Part shown: in pieces, positions 1 through 7,263 of the stretch
How the letters are laid out: every line of letters starts with the position of its first letter
Numbering within the stretch: position 1 is the first letter of the stretch
Source: Nitrospirota bacterium
Lineage (GTDB): Bacteria > Nitrospirota > JACRHL01
Direction of reading: 5' to 3'
NCBI GenBank assembly: GCA_029858285.1
Contig: JAOUFN010000001.1
Coordinates: 124,001 to 188,000, forward strand
Length of the DNA stretch: 64,000 bases
Notes under the pieces: model-generated
Told to the model about the DNA's origin: nothing
Database searches by the model: none
What the model saw: the letters and a program-made list of their open reading frames with translations, nothing else
Position numbers and translations under genes: made by a program

Positions 1-277
1 GGTCGAGGAGGGTTTCGAAAATGTTGCCCAGCACCACGCTGGCCCCCGAATCGTTGCTGGTGAGGGGGTTGAGTTGCTCCGGGTCGGACAGCATGTGGCG
101 CACCAGCCAGTCGCCGTTGACCGGGGGGCCGTCGTTTGCCCCCCCCCTGGCGGTGCCGGAAGGAGTGTCCGGCCTGGAACAGGCGGCCAGGGCAAGCAGG
201 CCCGCCAGGGCCAGGGAAAACAGGGCCATGCGCACGGTACGGCGGGCGGGGACGGATGACGGCAGGGGGCGGTTCAC
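1..277 (-). CDS. ABC transporter substrate-binding lipoprotein, peptide/nickel type (family 5), N-terminal fragment
   Basis: Only the N-terminus is inside the window; the gene continues leftward beyond position 1. Read on the minus strand it gives a basic N-terminus, a hydrophobic signal segment (MALFSLALAGLLALAA) and then a Cys, which is a lipobox. A short Gly/Pro linker follows, then the segment HMLSDPEQLNPLTSNDSG and later NIFETLLD. That segment is typical of the start of mature DppA/OppA-type periplasmic binding proteins. A run of nine G looks like a frameshift risk at about 140-148, but the frame stays open across it. The start is uncertain: GTG at 277, GTG at 235 and ATG at 229 are all in frame. 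I chose 277 because a GAGG lies upstream and the signal peptide is preceded by arginines. Such proteins deliver peptides or metals to an inner-membrane permease, which is not visible here. Confidence 0.7.
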   Translation of the reverse strand, partial: MNRPLPSSVPARRTVRMALFSLALAGLLALAACSRPDTPSGTARGGANDGPPVNGDWLVRHMLSDPEQLNPLTSNDSGASVVLGNIFETLLD

Positions 278-411
278 GGGAATTTCGAGCCTCGGTGTGG
301 GTGTGCCTGAGGGGGAGGGCGGTGTCGCCACCGGCTGCACGGCGGGCCGGTGAGCGCCCCCCCGACGGCGGTCATCGCCGCCTTTGTCCCACCGGCATGG
401 CCTGGGCCGGG

Positions 412-440
412 AATCTAGCAAAGGCCCTCCGGTGTGTCAA
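412..440 (-). promoter_or_regulatory. sigma70-type promoter for the leftward binding-protein gene
   Basis: On the minus strand there is a perfect -35 TTGACA (440-435), a 17-nt spacer and a -10 TAGATT (417-412). Transcription would start near 405, giving a leader of roughly 125 nt before the GTG at 277. The spacing and the -35 match are the strongest sigma70 signal in the window; the assignment is from sequence alone. Confidence 0.6.
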
Positions 441-502
441 ACGGCAGCGGGACGAATGGCAAGGTTGTCGCAAGGGTCATTGAAAATCCGGGAATATCCT
501 GT

Positions 503-532
503 TTGCCATATTTCGGGTATTGGTGATACCAT
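503..532 (+). promoter_or_regulatory. Candidate sigma70 promoter upstream of a gene-free structured stretch
   Basis: TTGCCA (503-508) is followed after 18 nt by TACCAT (527-532), which has an upstream TG in the extended -10 position (524-525). Initiation would fall near 538-540. It fits transcription of the hairpin-rich gene-free stretch that ends at the terminator at 853-882. Confidence 0.35.
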
Positions 533-537
533 GAAAA

Positions 538-882
538 ACTGAGACAGGGGGCCGGCGTTGGTCAATCAGGAACGCCCGCCCGCTGTGAGGGTGATTTTGA
601 CCGCCAGAGGTAGCGTGGGGTGTTCAAGCCCGTAATCGGCTCGGCCCGGCGGCGGAAGTACAGAGGGTTTTGGAAGATATCTCGGCCCGGATCGAGAGCT
701 GCCCGGTGCGTACGGAGGGTACGCGGACCCCGGCGGTGGATCGACGGGCCCTTAGCGGGGATCGGTCACCATGACCGCAGCACGTCCACGTGGCCGTGCG
801 TTTCCCGGCCACGAATCGAACGCCCCCGGCAGCCGGGAGTGTTCGCTCAACGCACCGGTTCCAACCGGTGGCGCGCGTTTTT
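538..882 (+). ncRNA. Candidate structured non-coding RNA or long leader, family not recognised
   Basis: The 680 bp between the first gene and yacG contain no convincing open frame. The right half is bounded by a promoter-like sequence (503-532) and an intrinsic terminator (853-882). In between lie several inverted repeats. GGTCAA pairs with TTGACC (about 559-602). GCGTAC pairs with GTACGC around a GGAG loop (about 708-725). CGTGGCCG pairs with CGGCCACG (about 788-813). A nested hairpin has CCCGG-CAG-CCGGG inside a CGAAC/GTTCG stem (about 816-845). I looked for hallmarks of RNase P, tmRNA, SRP RNA, 6S RNA and cobalamin, glycine and SAH riboswitches and found none that convince. A 6S-like RNA of unusual sequence cannot be excluded. 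Confidence 0.35.
853..882 (+). terminator. Intrinsic terminator upstream of yacG
   Basis: CACCGGTT (853-860), loop CC, AACCGGTG (863-870) form a perfect 8-bp stem. It is followed by GCGCGCG and five T (878-882). The seven-base gap before the T run makes it less than ideal. It lies 77 bp before yacG, so it may separate the upstream transcript from yacG. Confidence 0.45.
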
Positions 883-958
883 CGGCGGGGTGGTGCCTGT
901 GGCGCCGGTTCTCCGTTGACGCACCCCTCTCCTCCGTCCGTTTCCTGCAGCCGACCCG

Positions 959-1147
959 ATGCGCGTAACGTGCCCCACCTGTCGGCAGGTCACCACCTGG
1001 GAAGAAAATAAACACCGCCCGTTCTGTTCCGAGCGTTGCCGGACCATGGATCTGGGGGCCTGGGCCAGCGAAAGCTACCGGTTTGCCGGTGAGCCATCCG
1101 CTGACCTCCCCACGTCAGGTCCGGAATCGGACACTCCGGAGGATTGA
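959..1147 (+). CDS. yacG: YacG-type zinc-finger protein (DNA gyrase inhibitor family)
   Basis: A 62-residue protein with the four-cysteine zinc knuckle of YacG: CPTC near the N-terminus and C-x3-C (CSERC) about 19 residues later. It continues into the family-specific [11 protein letters not shown] segment. In E. coli YacG binds zinc and inhibits gyrase by binding GyrB; that activity is known for the family, not shown here. The length is normal. The acidic C-terminal tail is usual for the family. It has no partner gene beside it (in other genomes it often sits near coaE), and the cobalamin operon starts 90 bp downstream. Confidence 0.85.
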   Translation: MRVTCPTCRQVTTWEENKHRPFCSERCRTMDLGAWASESYRFAGEPSADLPTSGPESDTPED

Positions 1148-1237
1148 TCCTGGGCAGTTGCCCTTGGGATCGTGACCGCGGCGCATGCGCGCCGCTTTCG
1201 GAGTGGCGGGTGGATTCAAAAAAGGATTTTGTGACCA

Positions 1238-3262
1238 ATGGCCAAGGAAATTATTTTGATCGGTGTCGGCCCTGACGGGCGCGACTCCCTGTCCCCCAAA
1301 ACCGTGGAGTTGCTGCGGGGCTGCCAGTTGCTGGTAGGCGGCAAGCGGGTTATCAGCCAGTTCGAGGATTTTAATCTCCCCACCTATTCCATGACCGCCA
1401 ACCTGCGTCAACTGATCGACGTGGTGGAGGGCGCCGAGGCCGACGTCCTTTCCGGGCGCGCCGTGGTGGTGGAGGCCCGTGGCGGCAGCGCCGGTGATGA
1501 TGACGACGACGGCTATGAAGACGGCGGCGGCAGCGATGACGGCGACGAGGGGGATGACGACGGCGACGACGACGGCACCGAAACCGCCGCCGAGGGGCAG
1601 GCGGGCGAAGGCCAGAGCGGTGAACCGCGCCGCGAGGGGCGCCGCCGTGGACGCCGCCGTCCTTCCCCGCGCAACCGGGGCCGGGGTCGGCGCGGCCAGG
1701 GGGGTGGCGAAGGCGGCGGCGAAGGTGGCGGGGACAGTGGCGGAGAGGGCGGTGGTCAGTCGGCTGGCGGGGGCGAGGGCGCCTCTGGCCGTTCGGTGGT
1801 CGATGCTCCCGCCGACACCCGCGAAATGGCCTTTCAGATTGGCGATGACGACCTTGAGCACGGCGGTGAACTGCCGCTGGACGCAGAGCAGACCGGGGAA
1901 TCCGGCGCTGCGGCGGGGGTAGACGCCGCCACAGTGGTGGCCGATGTGCAGCCGGAGGTTCAGGCGGAAGCCCGGCCGGAAACCTCGTTGCCGGAGGCCG
2001 CGGATGTGGCCAGTCCCGCGGAATCCGCCGCAGACCGGGCCGATCAGCCGGTCGCGGACAGCAAACCCGCACCGAAATCGCCGGTGACCCACCCCGACGC
2101 GGTGTGCCGCGTGGCCATCCTGGCTTCCGGTGACCCCAATTTCTACGGCCTTTCCAAATTTCTGCTGGAGCGCTTCAAGAAGGAAGAAGTCACCATCATT
2201 CCGCACGTGAGCGCCATGCAGCTTGCGTTTTCGGCCATCAAGGAGCCGATGAACGATGCGGCCATCACTTCTTCCTCCGGGCGCAACGTGGACCGCCTCA
2301 TCCGGGTGGTCCGGCAGAACGGCAAAGTCGGCATCTTTACCGACAAGCGCCGCAGCCCGCGCGCCGTGGCCCGCCTGCTGCTGAAGCACAACATCGAGGC
2401 CCAGTGCTACGTGTGCCAGGACCTGGGAACGCCGCGCGAGCGCATCGTCATGGGCTCCCTGGAAGAGATCGGCAAGAAGAATTTCTCGCCCCTGTCGGTG
2501 ATGATCCTGTTCAAGAGCATTACCGAGGACGTGGAACCGCGCGGCGAAGGACCGAAAAAAGGCCGCGATCAGCGCACCGAGCGCGAACCGCAGCGCGACC
2601 AGCGCAGCGACCGTGACCAGCAGCGCGAGCAGTTGCGCGCAGGCTTGCGCGACCTGCCGCCGTCGTCGCAGATCCCCAAGTACGAGCTGGTTACCAGCCT
2701 GGGTATTCCCGACGAGATGCTGGTGGTGCGGCCCGAGAACGCCATGCGCTCCGAAATGCGCGTGATCGTGCTGTCCAAGCTGCAACTCAAGGAAAAACAC
2801 CGCATGTGGGACGTGGGGGCCGGTTGCGGCGCCCTGTCGGTGGAGGCCAGTCGCGTGGCCAGCGCCGGCGAGGTGTTTGCCGTGGAACGCGATTTTGCCC
2901 AGGTGCGCAATATTTACGAGAATATCAAGGGTTTTGCGGCCACCAATGTCACCGTGATCGAGGGCGATATCGAAGAAATGGCCGCCCGCCTGCCGGAGCC
3001 GGACCGCATCTTTATTGGCGGCTGCGGCGGCCACATGAAGGTGATTCTGGAATCCTGCCTCAAGCGCCTCAAGCGCGGCGGCATTCTGGTGCTCAATGCC
3101 GCCACACTGGAGTCCCTCACCGAGGTGCAGCAGGTGCTCAAGGAACAGCGTCTGCGCCACGACATGGTGATCGTCAATCTGGCGCGTACCGTGGAGCGCG
3201 CCGGCCTGGCGTATTTCGAAGGGTTCAATCCCGGCTATCTGATCACCACCGTCAAGGACTAG
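1238..3262 (+). CDS. cbiET: Precorrin-6Y/cobalt-precorrin C5,15-methyltransferase (CbiE-CbiT fusion) with a large low-complexity insert
   Basis: This 674-residue protein joins CbiE and CbiT, which together methylate C5 and C15 and decarboxylate the corrin precursor. CbiE begins with GVGPDGRDSLSPK (residues 9-21) and resumes with the AdoMet-site motif ASGDPNFYG (296-304). CbiT follows from about residue 480, with its binding motif WDVGAGCGALSVEA (524-537) and the GGCGG segment near 594. Two features are odd. Residues about 82-288 interrupt CbiE with a disordered insert: first Asp/Gly-rich, then Arg-rich, then Gly/Glu repeats, then Ala/Pro/Glu-rich. A second charged linker (about 430-475, Arg/Gln/Asp/Glu) separates the two enzymes. 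Ordinary CbiET/CobL proteins are about 400 residues. The reading frame and codon use continue cleanly through the insert. It starts a tight operon; the next gene lies 9 bp downstream. Confidence 0.9.
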   Translation: MAKEIILIGVGPDGRDSLSPKTVELLRGCQLLVGGKRVISQFEDFNLPTYSMTANLRQLIDVVEGAEADVLSGRAVVVEARGGSAGDDDDDGYEDGGGSDDGDEGDDDGDDDGTETAAEGQAGEGQSGEPRREGRRRGRRRPSPRNRGRGRRGQGGGEGGGEGGGDSGGEGGGQSAGGGEGASGRSVVDAPADTREMAFQIGDDDLEHGGELPLDAEQTGESGAAAGVDAATVVADVQPEVQAEARPETSLPEAADVASPAESAADRADQPVADSKPAPKSPVTHPDAVCRVAILASGDPNFYGLSKFLLERFKKEEVTIIPHVSAMQLAFSAIKEPMNDAAITSSSGRNVDRLIRVVRQNGKVGIFTDKRRSPRAVARLLLKHNIEAQCYVCQDLGTPRERIVMGSLEEIGKKNFSPLSVMILFKSITEDVEPRGEGPKKGRDQRTEREPQRDQRSDRDQQREQLRAGLRDLPPSSQIPKYELVTSLGIPDEMLVVRPENAMRSEMRVIVLSKLQLKEKHRMWDVGAGCGALSVEASRVASAGEVFAVERDFAQVRNIYENIKGFAATNVTVIEGDIEEMAARLPEPDRIFIGGCGGHMKVILESCLKRLKRGGILVLNAATLESLTEVQQVLKEQRLRHDMVIVNLARTVERAGLAYFEGFNPGYLITTVKD

Positions 3263-3271
3263 GCGGCACTG

Positions 3272-4105
3272 ATGGGCCTGCCGACTTCCCCTGCCGGGTC
3301 CGCCTGGGACCGGGTCTACGTCGTGGGGGCGGGTCCGGGTGCGCCGGACCTGATCACCCTGCGTGGCCAGCGCCTGCTGGCGGAAGCCGACCGCGTGGTG
3401 TATGCCGGATCGCTGGTCAACCCGGCGGTGCTGGCCCACGCCCGGCCCGATGCCGAGACGGTGGACAGTGCCGAACTGGCCCTGCCCGAGATCGTCGGTC
3501 AGATGGTCAGCGGCTTCCGCGCCGGGTTGCGGGTGGTGCGGCTGCACTCCGGCGACCCCAGCATCTACGGTGCGCTCACTGAGCAACTGCGAGAACTGGA
3601 ACGGGAAAACGTCCCCTGGGAGGTGGTTCCGGGGGTGCCCTCGGCCATGGCCGCCGCCGCCGCGCTGGGCGTCGAATACACCCTGCCGGAGGTGGCGCAG
3701 AGCGTCATTTTCACGCGCATGGAGGGGAGGACACCGGTTCCCGAGAGGGAAAAACTGGCCGCACTGGCCGCCCACGGCACCACACTGGTGTTGTTCCTTT
3801 CGGTGCAGATGATCCACAAGGTGGTGCCCGAACTGCTGCGCGAATACCCCCCGGAAACCCCGGTGGCGGTGGTTTACAAGGCGTCGTGGCCGGAGCAGAA
3901 AATCGTGCGCGGCACCCTTGAGGACATCGTGCCCAGGGTGCGGGAGGCGGGGATCCGCGCCACCGCGCTGATCGTGGTGGGCCGGGTGCTGGACGGCGGG
4001 GCGCTGCCGGACGCCGAATTCCACGCCTCGCGCCTGTATGACCCGACCTTCTCCCACGGCTTTCGCCGGGCGCTGGGGAGCCGCTCCGAAGGGACCGCCC
4101 CATGA
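3272..4105 (+). CDS. cobM: Precorrin-4/cobalt-precorrin-4 C11-methyltransferase
   Basis: A 277-residue tetrapyrrole methylase of the CobM/CbiF type. The N-terminal glycine loop VVGAGPGAPDLITLRG, the segment DRVVYAGSLVNPAVL and the AdoMet motif LHSGDPSIYGA are all present. The later EVVPGVPSAMAAAAALG and FTRMEGRTP segments are specific to the C11 enzyme. It transfers a methyl group to C11 in ring construction. The stop overlaps the next start by 4 bp (ATGA), so the genes are very likely co-transcribed and translationally coupled. Length is normal. Confidence 0.92.
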   Translation: MGLPTSPAGSAWDRVYVVGAGPGAPDLITLRGQRLLAEADRVVYAGSLVNPAVLAHARPDAETVDSAELALPEIVGQMVSGFRAGLRVVRLHSGDPSIYGALTEQLRELERENVPWEVVPGVPSAMAAAAALGVEYTLPEVAQSVIFTRMEGRTPVPEREKLAALAAHGTTLVLFLSVQMIHKVVPELLREYPPETPVAVVYKASWPEQKIVRGTLEDIVPRVREAGIRATALIVVGRVLDGGALPDAEFHASRLYDPTFSHGFRRALGSRSEGTAP

Positions 4106-4770
4106 CTGCCCGCCCCGGTACCGGCCGGTGCATGGCGCTGTTGTGCGTGTGGGTGCTGGCGGTGGGGGTGTGGATGTCTCCCGCCGGTGTGACCGCCGCA
4201 CGGGCCGAATCCCCCCAAAGCGCCTCGCAGCCCGCCTCGGCGCAGCTCGACAATGTGGAAATTTACGTCAACATCGACGAGATGGCGGCGTTGTGGAAAT
4301 TCCGCGACGACAAGACCGGCGTCCTCCCCGCCGAGGGAACACCGGAGCGGGAGGCTTATCGCGAAAAATGGATGGCCCTGTCGGCGGAGGTGCTTGCCGA
4401 GGCACGCAAGCGCATTCCCCGGCAATACAAGGTGGTGCCCGCCGCAGGCAAGGAATTGCACGCTCCCCTGCGTCTGGGGGTGTTTTTGGCGGACATCCAG
4501 ACCAGTTGCAACGCACCCACCTACTACAAATACCTGTGGGTGCGGATCTGGCAGGAGGGGGACGCCTTTGCCACCAACTGGGACGGCCTGGGGGCGCGCT
4601 CCGAGACGGTCGCGGATACCCGCAGTCCGGCCGATAAACTGCTGCGGGACGGCCTTCGTTCATGGACCGAGGTATGGGGCCAGGTGCCGTACCTGCGGGT
4701 GCGGGACCGGACCGAAAAAACCCCGGCAAGTCCGGAAGTTTCCGCGCCGCCCGCCACTCCCGGAGGCTGA
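4102..4770 (+). CDS. Secreted protein of unknown function inside the cobalamin operon
   Basis: A 222-residue protein I do not recognise. It has an N-terminal signal sequence with a hydrophobic core (about residues 10-25) and a likely cleavage after ARA. A Ser/Ala/Gln-rich linker follows, then a compact domain with several aromatic residues (YYKYLWVRIW, FATNWDGLG) and a Pro/Ala-rich tail. There is one cysteine after the signal peptide region. It overlaps cobM by 4 bp and is followed 2 bp later by the cobyric acid synthase gene, so it is an integral operon member. A periplasmic role linked to corrinoid or cobalt handling would be a guess from position alone. Confidence 0.75.
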   Translation: MTARPGTGRCMALLCVWVLAVGVWMSPAGVTAARAESPQSASQPASAQLDNVEIYVNIDEMAALWKFRDDKTGVLPAEGTPEREAYREKWMALSAEVLAEARKRIPRQYKVVPAAGKELHAPLRLGVFLADIQTSCNAPTYYKYLWVRIWQEGDAFATNWDGLGARSETVADTRSPADKLLRDGLRSWTEVWGQVPYLRVRDRTEKTPASPEVSAPPATPGG

Positions 4771-4772
4771 CC

Positions 4773-6260
4773 GTGGCCCGGGCGGTGATGGTGTGCGGCA
4801 CCGGATCCCACGCCGGCAAAAGCCTGCTGGTGGCCGCCCTGTGCCGCATCCTGTGGCGCGAGGGGCGCTCGGTGGCGCCATTCAAAGCCCAGAACATGTC
4901 CAACAACGCGGCAGTGGCCGACGGCGGGGAAATTGGCCGCGCCCAGGCGTTGCAGGCCCGTGCCGCCGGACTTTCCCCGTCCGTGCTGATGAACCCCATC
5001 CTGCTCAAACCGGAAGGGGAAATGCGCTCCCAGGTGGTGGTGCGGGGAGAGGCCGTCGGCAGCATGGACGTGCAGCGTTACCACCGTTTCAAGCAGGAAC
5101 ACGCCCGCGAAGTGGTGCGAGACACCTATCGCGAACTGGCCAGCCGCCACGACGTGGTGGTGATCGAAGGGGCGGGGAGCCCCGCCGAGATCAACCTCAA
5201 GGCCCACGACATCGCCAACCTGTGGATGGCCGGGGTGGCGGACGCCCCGGTGCTGCTGGTGGGGGACATCGACCGGGGCGGGGTGTTCGCCGCCCTGGCC
5301 GGAACCCTGGAACTGCTGGAACCCCACGAACGCGCCCGCATCGCCGGGTTCATCATCAACAAATTCCGGGGCGACGCCACCCTGCTCACCCCGGCCATCG
5401 ACATGTTGCGTACCCGCTACGGCAAGCCGACCCTGGGAGTGGTGCCGTGGATCGAACACCATCTTCCGGAGGAGGACGGGCTGGCCCTTCCGAATCGTCC
5501 GATCCACCACAGCGGCGAAGAGCCGGGGGGGCGGGAGCTGCGCATCGGCGTGGTGCGGCTGCCGCGCATCGCCAATTTTTCCGACTTCGATCCCCTCATC
5601 GCCGAACCGGACGTGGCCCTGTGCTACGTGGATCAGCCGTCACAACTGGCAGACCTGGACGCCATTCTGCTGCCCGGCAGCAAGGCGACACTGTCTGATC
5701 TGGCGTGGTTGCGGGGGCGCGGGCTGGACGCCGTCCTGACCGCCTTCGCGGGGCGGGGCGGCGCCGTGTTTGGCATCTGCGGCGGCTATCAGATGCTGGG
5801 CACCCACATCGCCGATCCCGACGCGCTGGAAGGGGGGCAAACCGGGGCCAGTGGTCTGGGACTGTTGCCCCTCTCCACGCGCATGGCCCGCACCAAACGT
5901 TGCGCCGCCGTGACCGTCACCCCGGCGGCGGATGCCGGATTCGGTAACGAACCCCTCGAAGGTTACGAGATTCACCTGGGGGTGACCGCCGTTCATGGCG
6001 GTCAGCCCCTGTTCCACGGCGTCCCGGACGGCTTTTCCTGCCGCGTGGGCAGCGTGGGCGGGGCCTATCTGCACGGCCTGTTCGATAACGACGCGGCACG
6101 GGCGGCCTTTTTGACCCCCCTGCGCCAGCGGCACGGCCTGCCACAACCGGCGCGCATCAGCTACCGGAATCTGGTGGACGCCTCGCTGGATCATCTGGCC
6201 GACGCAGTGAGCAAATCCCTGGACATGGGGGCCATCCATGGGCTCATTGACCCCTCTTGA
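4773..6260 (+). CDS. cobQ: Cobyric acid synthase (glutamine-dependent a,c-diamide amidase, CbiP/CobQ)
   Basis: A 495-residue enzyme that amidates four side chains of the corrin ring using glutamine and ATP. The N-terminal P-loop-like ATP site (MVCGTGSHAGKSLL) is followed by APFKAQNMSNNA. The C-terminal class I glutaminase-like domain carries the nucleophile motif FGICGGYQMLG and a late YLHGLFDN segment. I chose the GTG at 4773 because CGGAGG lies six bases upstream and the ATP-site motif would otherwise start far inside the protein. The open frame itself extends to 4662. It overlaps the next gene by 23 bp. Confidence 0.92.
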   Translation: MARAVMVCGTGSHAGKSLLVAALCRILWREGRSVAPFKAQNMSNNAAVADGGEIGRAQALQARAAGLSPSVLMNPILLKPEGEMRSQVVVRGEAVGSMDVQRYHRFKQEHAREVVRDTYRELASRHDVVVIEGAGSPAEINLKAHDIANLWMAGVADAPVLLVGDIDRGGVFAALAGTLELLEPHERARIAGFIINKFRGDATLLTPAIDMLRTRYGKPTLGVVPWIEHHLPEEDGLALPNRPIHHSGEEPGGRELRIGVVRLPRIANFSDFDPLIAEPDVALCYVDQPSQLADLDAILLPGSKATLSDLAWLRGRGLDAVLTAFAGRGGAVFGICGGYQMLGTHIADPDALEGGQTGASGLGLLPLSTRMARTKRCAAVTVTPAADAGFGNEPLEGYEIHLGVTAVHGGQPLFHGVPDGFSCRVGSVGGAYLHGLFDNDAARAAFLTPLRQRHGLPQPARISYRNLVDASLDHLADAVSKSLDMGAIHGLIDPS

Positions 6261-7263
6261 TGTGGCCCTTCTGGCCCCCCTGGGGCACGGCGCGCTGCCG
6301 GAGTGGCTGCCCGCCGCGCCACTGGTGCTGACCGTCGCCCTGCTGCTGGACGTGCTGCTGGACGATCCGCCGCACTGGTTCCATCCGGTGCGGGCCATGG
6401 GGGCGTGCATCACATGGTGGGAACGGGCGGCACGGGATGTCTCCTGCGCGCCGGGCTGGCTGCGGGTGTGCGGCGTGCTGCTGGCCCTGTCCCTGCCCTT
6501 GGGGTGCTGGCTGCTGGTCAAAATGTTGCTGGCCGTCCTGACCATGCTGTCGCCGTGGCTGGCGCTGGGGGCGGCGGTTTATCTGACGTACACCTGTCTG
6601 TCCCTGGCCGGGCTGGCGGGGGCCGTGGCGGTGGTGCGGGAGCGGTTGCATCGGGGGGATCTGGCCGGGGCGCGGATTGCCGTGGGGCACATTGTGGGGC
6701 GCGACACCGGGGCGCTGGACAGCGGCGGAGTGGCCGCTGCGGCGGTGGAGTCGGCGGCGGAAAACGCCTCCGACGGGTTTATCGCACCGCTGTGCTTTCT
6801 GGCTCTTGGAGGCCCGGCGCTGGGGCTGGCCTACAAGGCGATCAACACCGCTGATTCCATGATTGGCCACCGGGACGAGCGTTTTTGCGATTTCGGTTTC
6901 GGCGCGGCGCGGCTGGACGACCTGTGCAACTGGATTCCGGCGCGTCTCACCTGCCTGTTGTTCGGGGCGGCGGCGCTGTTGCGCGGGTGCCACCCCCTGC
7001 GTGCCCTGTCCACCGCCTGGCGGGACGCGCCGCGCCACGCCTCACCCAACGCCGGGTGGCCGGAGGCTGCGGTGGCGGGCGCTCTGGGGATCCAACTGGG
7101 GGGGGATGCCCTCTATGACGGCCAAATCCACCACCGCCCGGTGCTGGGGGAGGGGGGCGGGCCGGGTGTGGTCCATGTGGCAATGGCCCTGCACCTGTTG
7201 TGGCTGACCGGTGCGCTGGGAGCCGCCATTGCGCTGCTGGCGGTGGCGGGGAGGTCGTGGTGA
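6238..7263 (+). CDS. cbiB: Adenosylcobinamide-phosphate synthase, membrane protein (CbiB/CobD)
   Basis: A 341-residue integral membrane protein that joins aminopropanol phosphate to adenosylcobyric acid. The family motifs are LDDPPHWFHPVRAMG near the N-terminus, GRDTGALDSGGVAAAAVES, ENASDGFIAPL, and YKAINTADSMIGH followed by DDLCNWIPARL. Several hydrophobic segments fit inner-membrane helices. The start overlaps the upstream cobQ end by 23 bp, and the stop overlaps the GTG of the aminotransferase gene by 4 bp. Its product is the substrate for later nucleotide-loop assembly, whose genes are not in this window. Confidence 0.92.
   Translation: MGSLTPLDVALLAPLGHGALPEWLPAAPLVLTVALLLDVLLDDPPHWFHPVRAMGACITWWERAARDVSCAPGWLRVCGVLLALSLPLGCWLLVKMLLAVLTMLSPWLALGAAVYLTYTCLSLAGLAGAVAVVRERLHRGDLAGARIAVGHIVGRDTGALDSGGVAAAAVESAAENASDGFIAPLCFLALGGPALGLAYKAINTADSMIGHRDERFCDFGFGAARLDDLCNWIPARLTCLLFGAAALLRGCHPLRALSTAWRDAPRHASPNAGWPEAAVAGALGIQLGGDALYDGQIHHRPVLGEGGGPGVVHVAMALHLLWLTGALGAAIALLAVAGRSW

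Noticed and set aside
130-160. Run of nine G suspected to frameshift the first gene
   Set aside because: Counting the bases shows that the signal peptide and the mature binding-protein sequence are in the same frame.
884-1237. Cobalamin riboswitch before the cobalamin operon
   Set aside because: I found no B12-box consensus (GCCACTG) or surrounding conserved elements here or upstream of cbiX.
1115-4201. Very long open frame (1028 codons) on the minus strand
   Set aside because: It is antisense to cbiE-cbiT and cobM, which have clear motifs. It is rich in His, Gly and Arg as expected from a GC-rich shadow frame.
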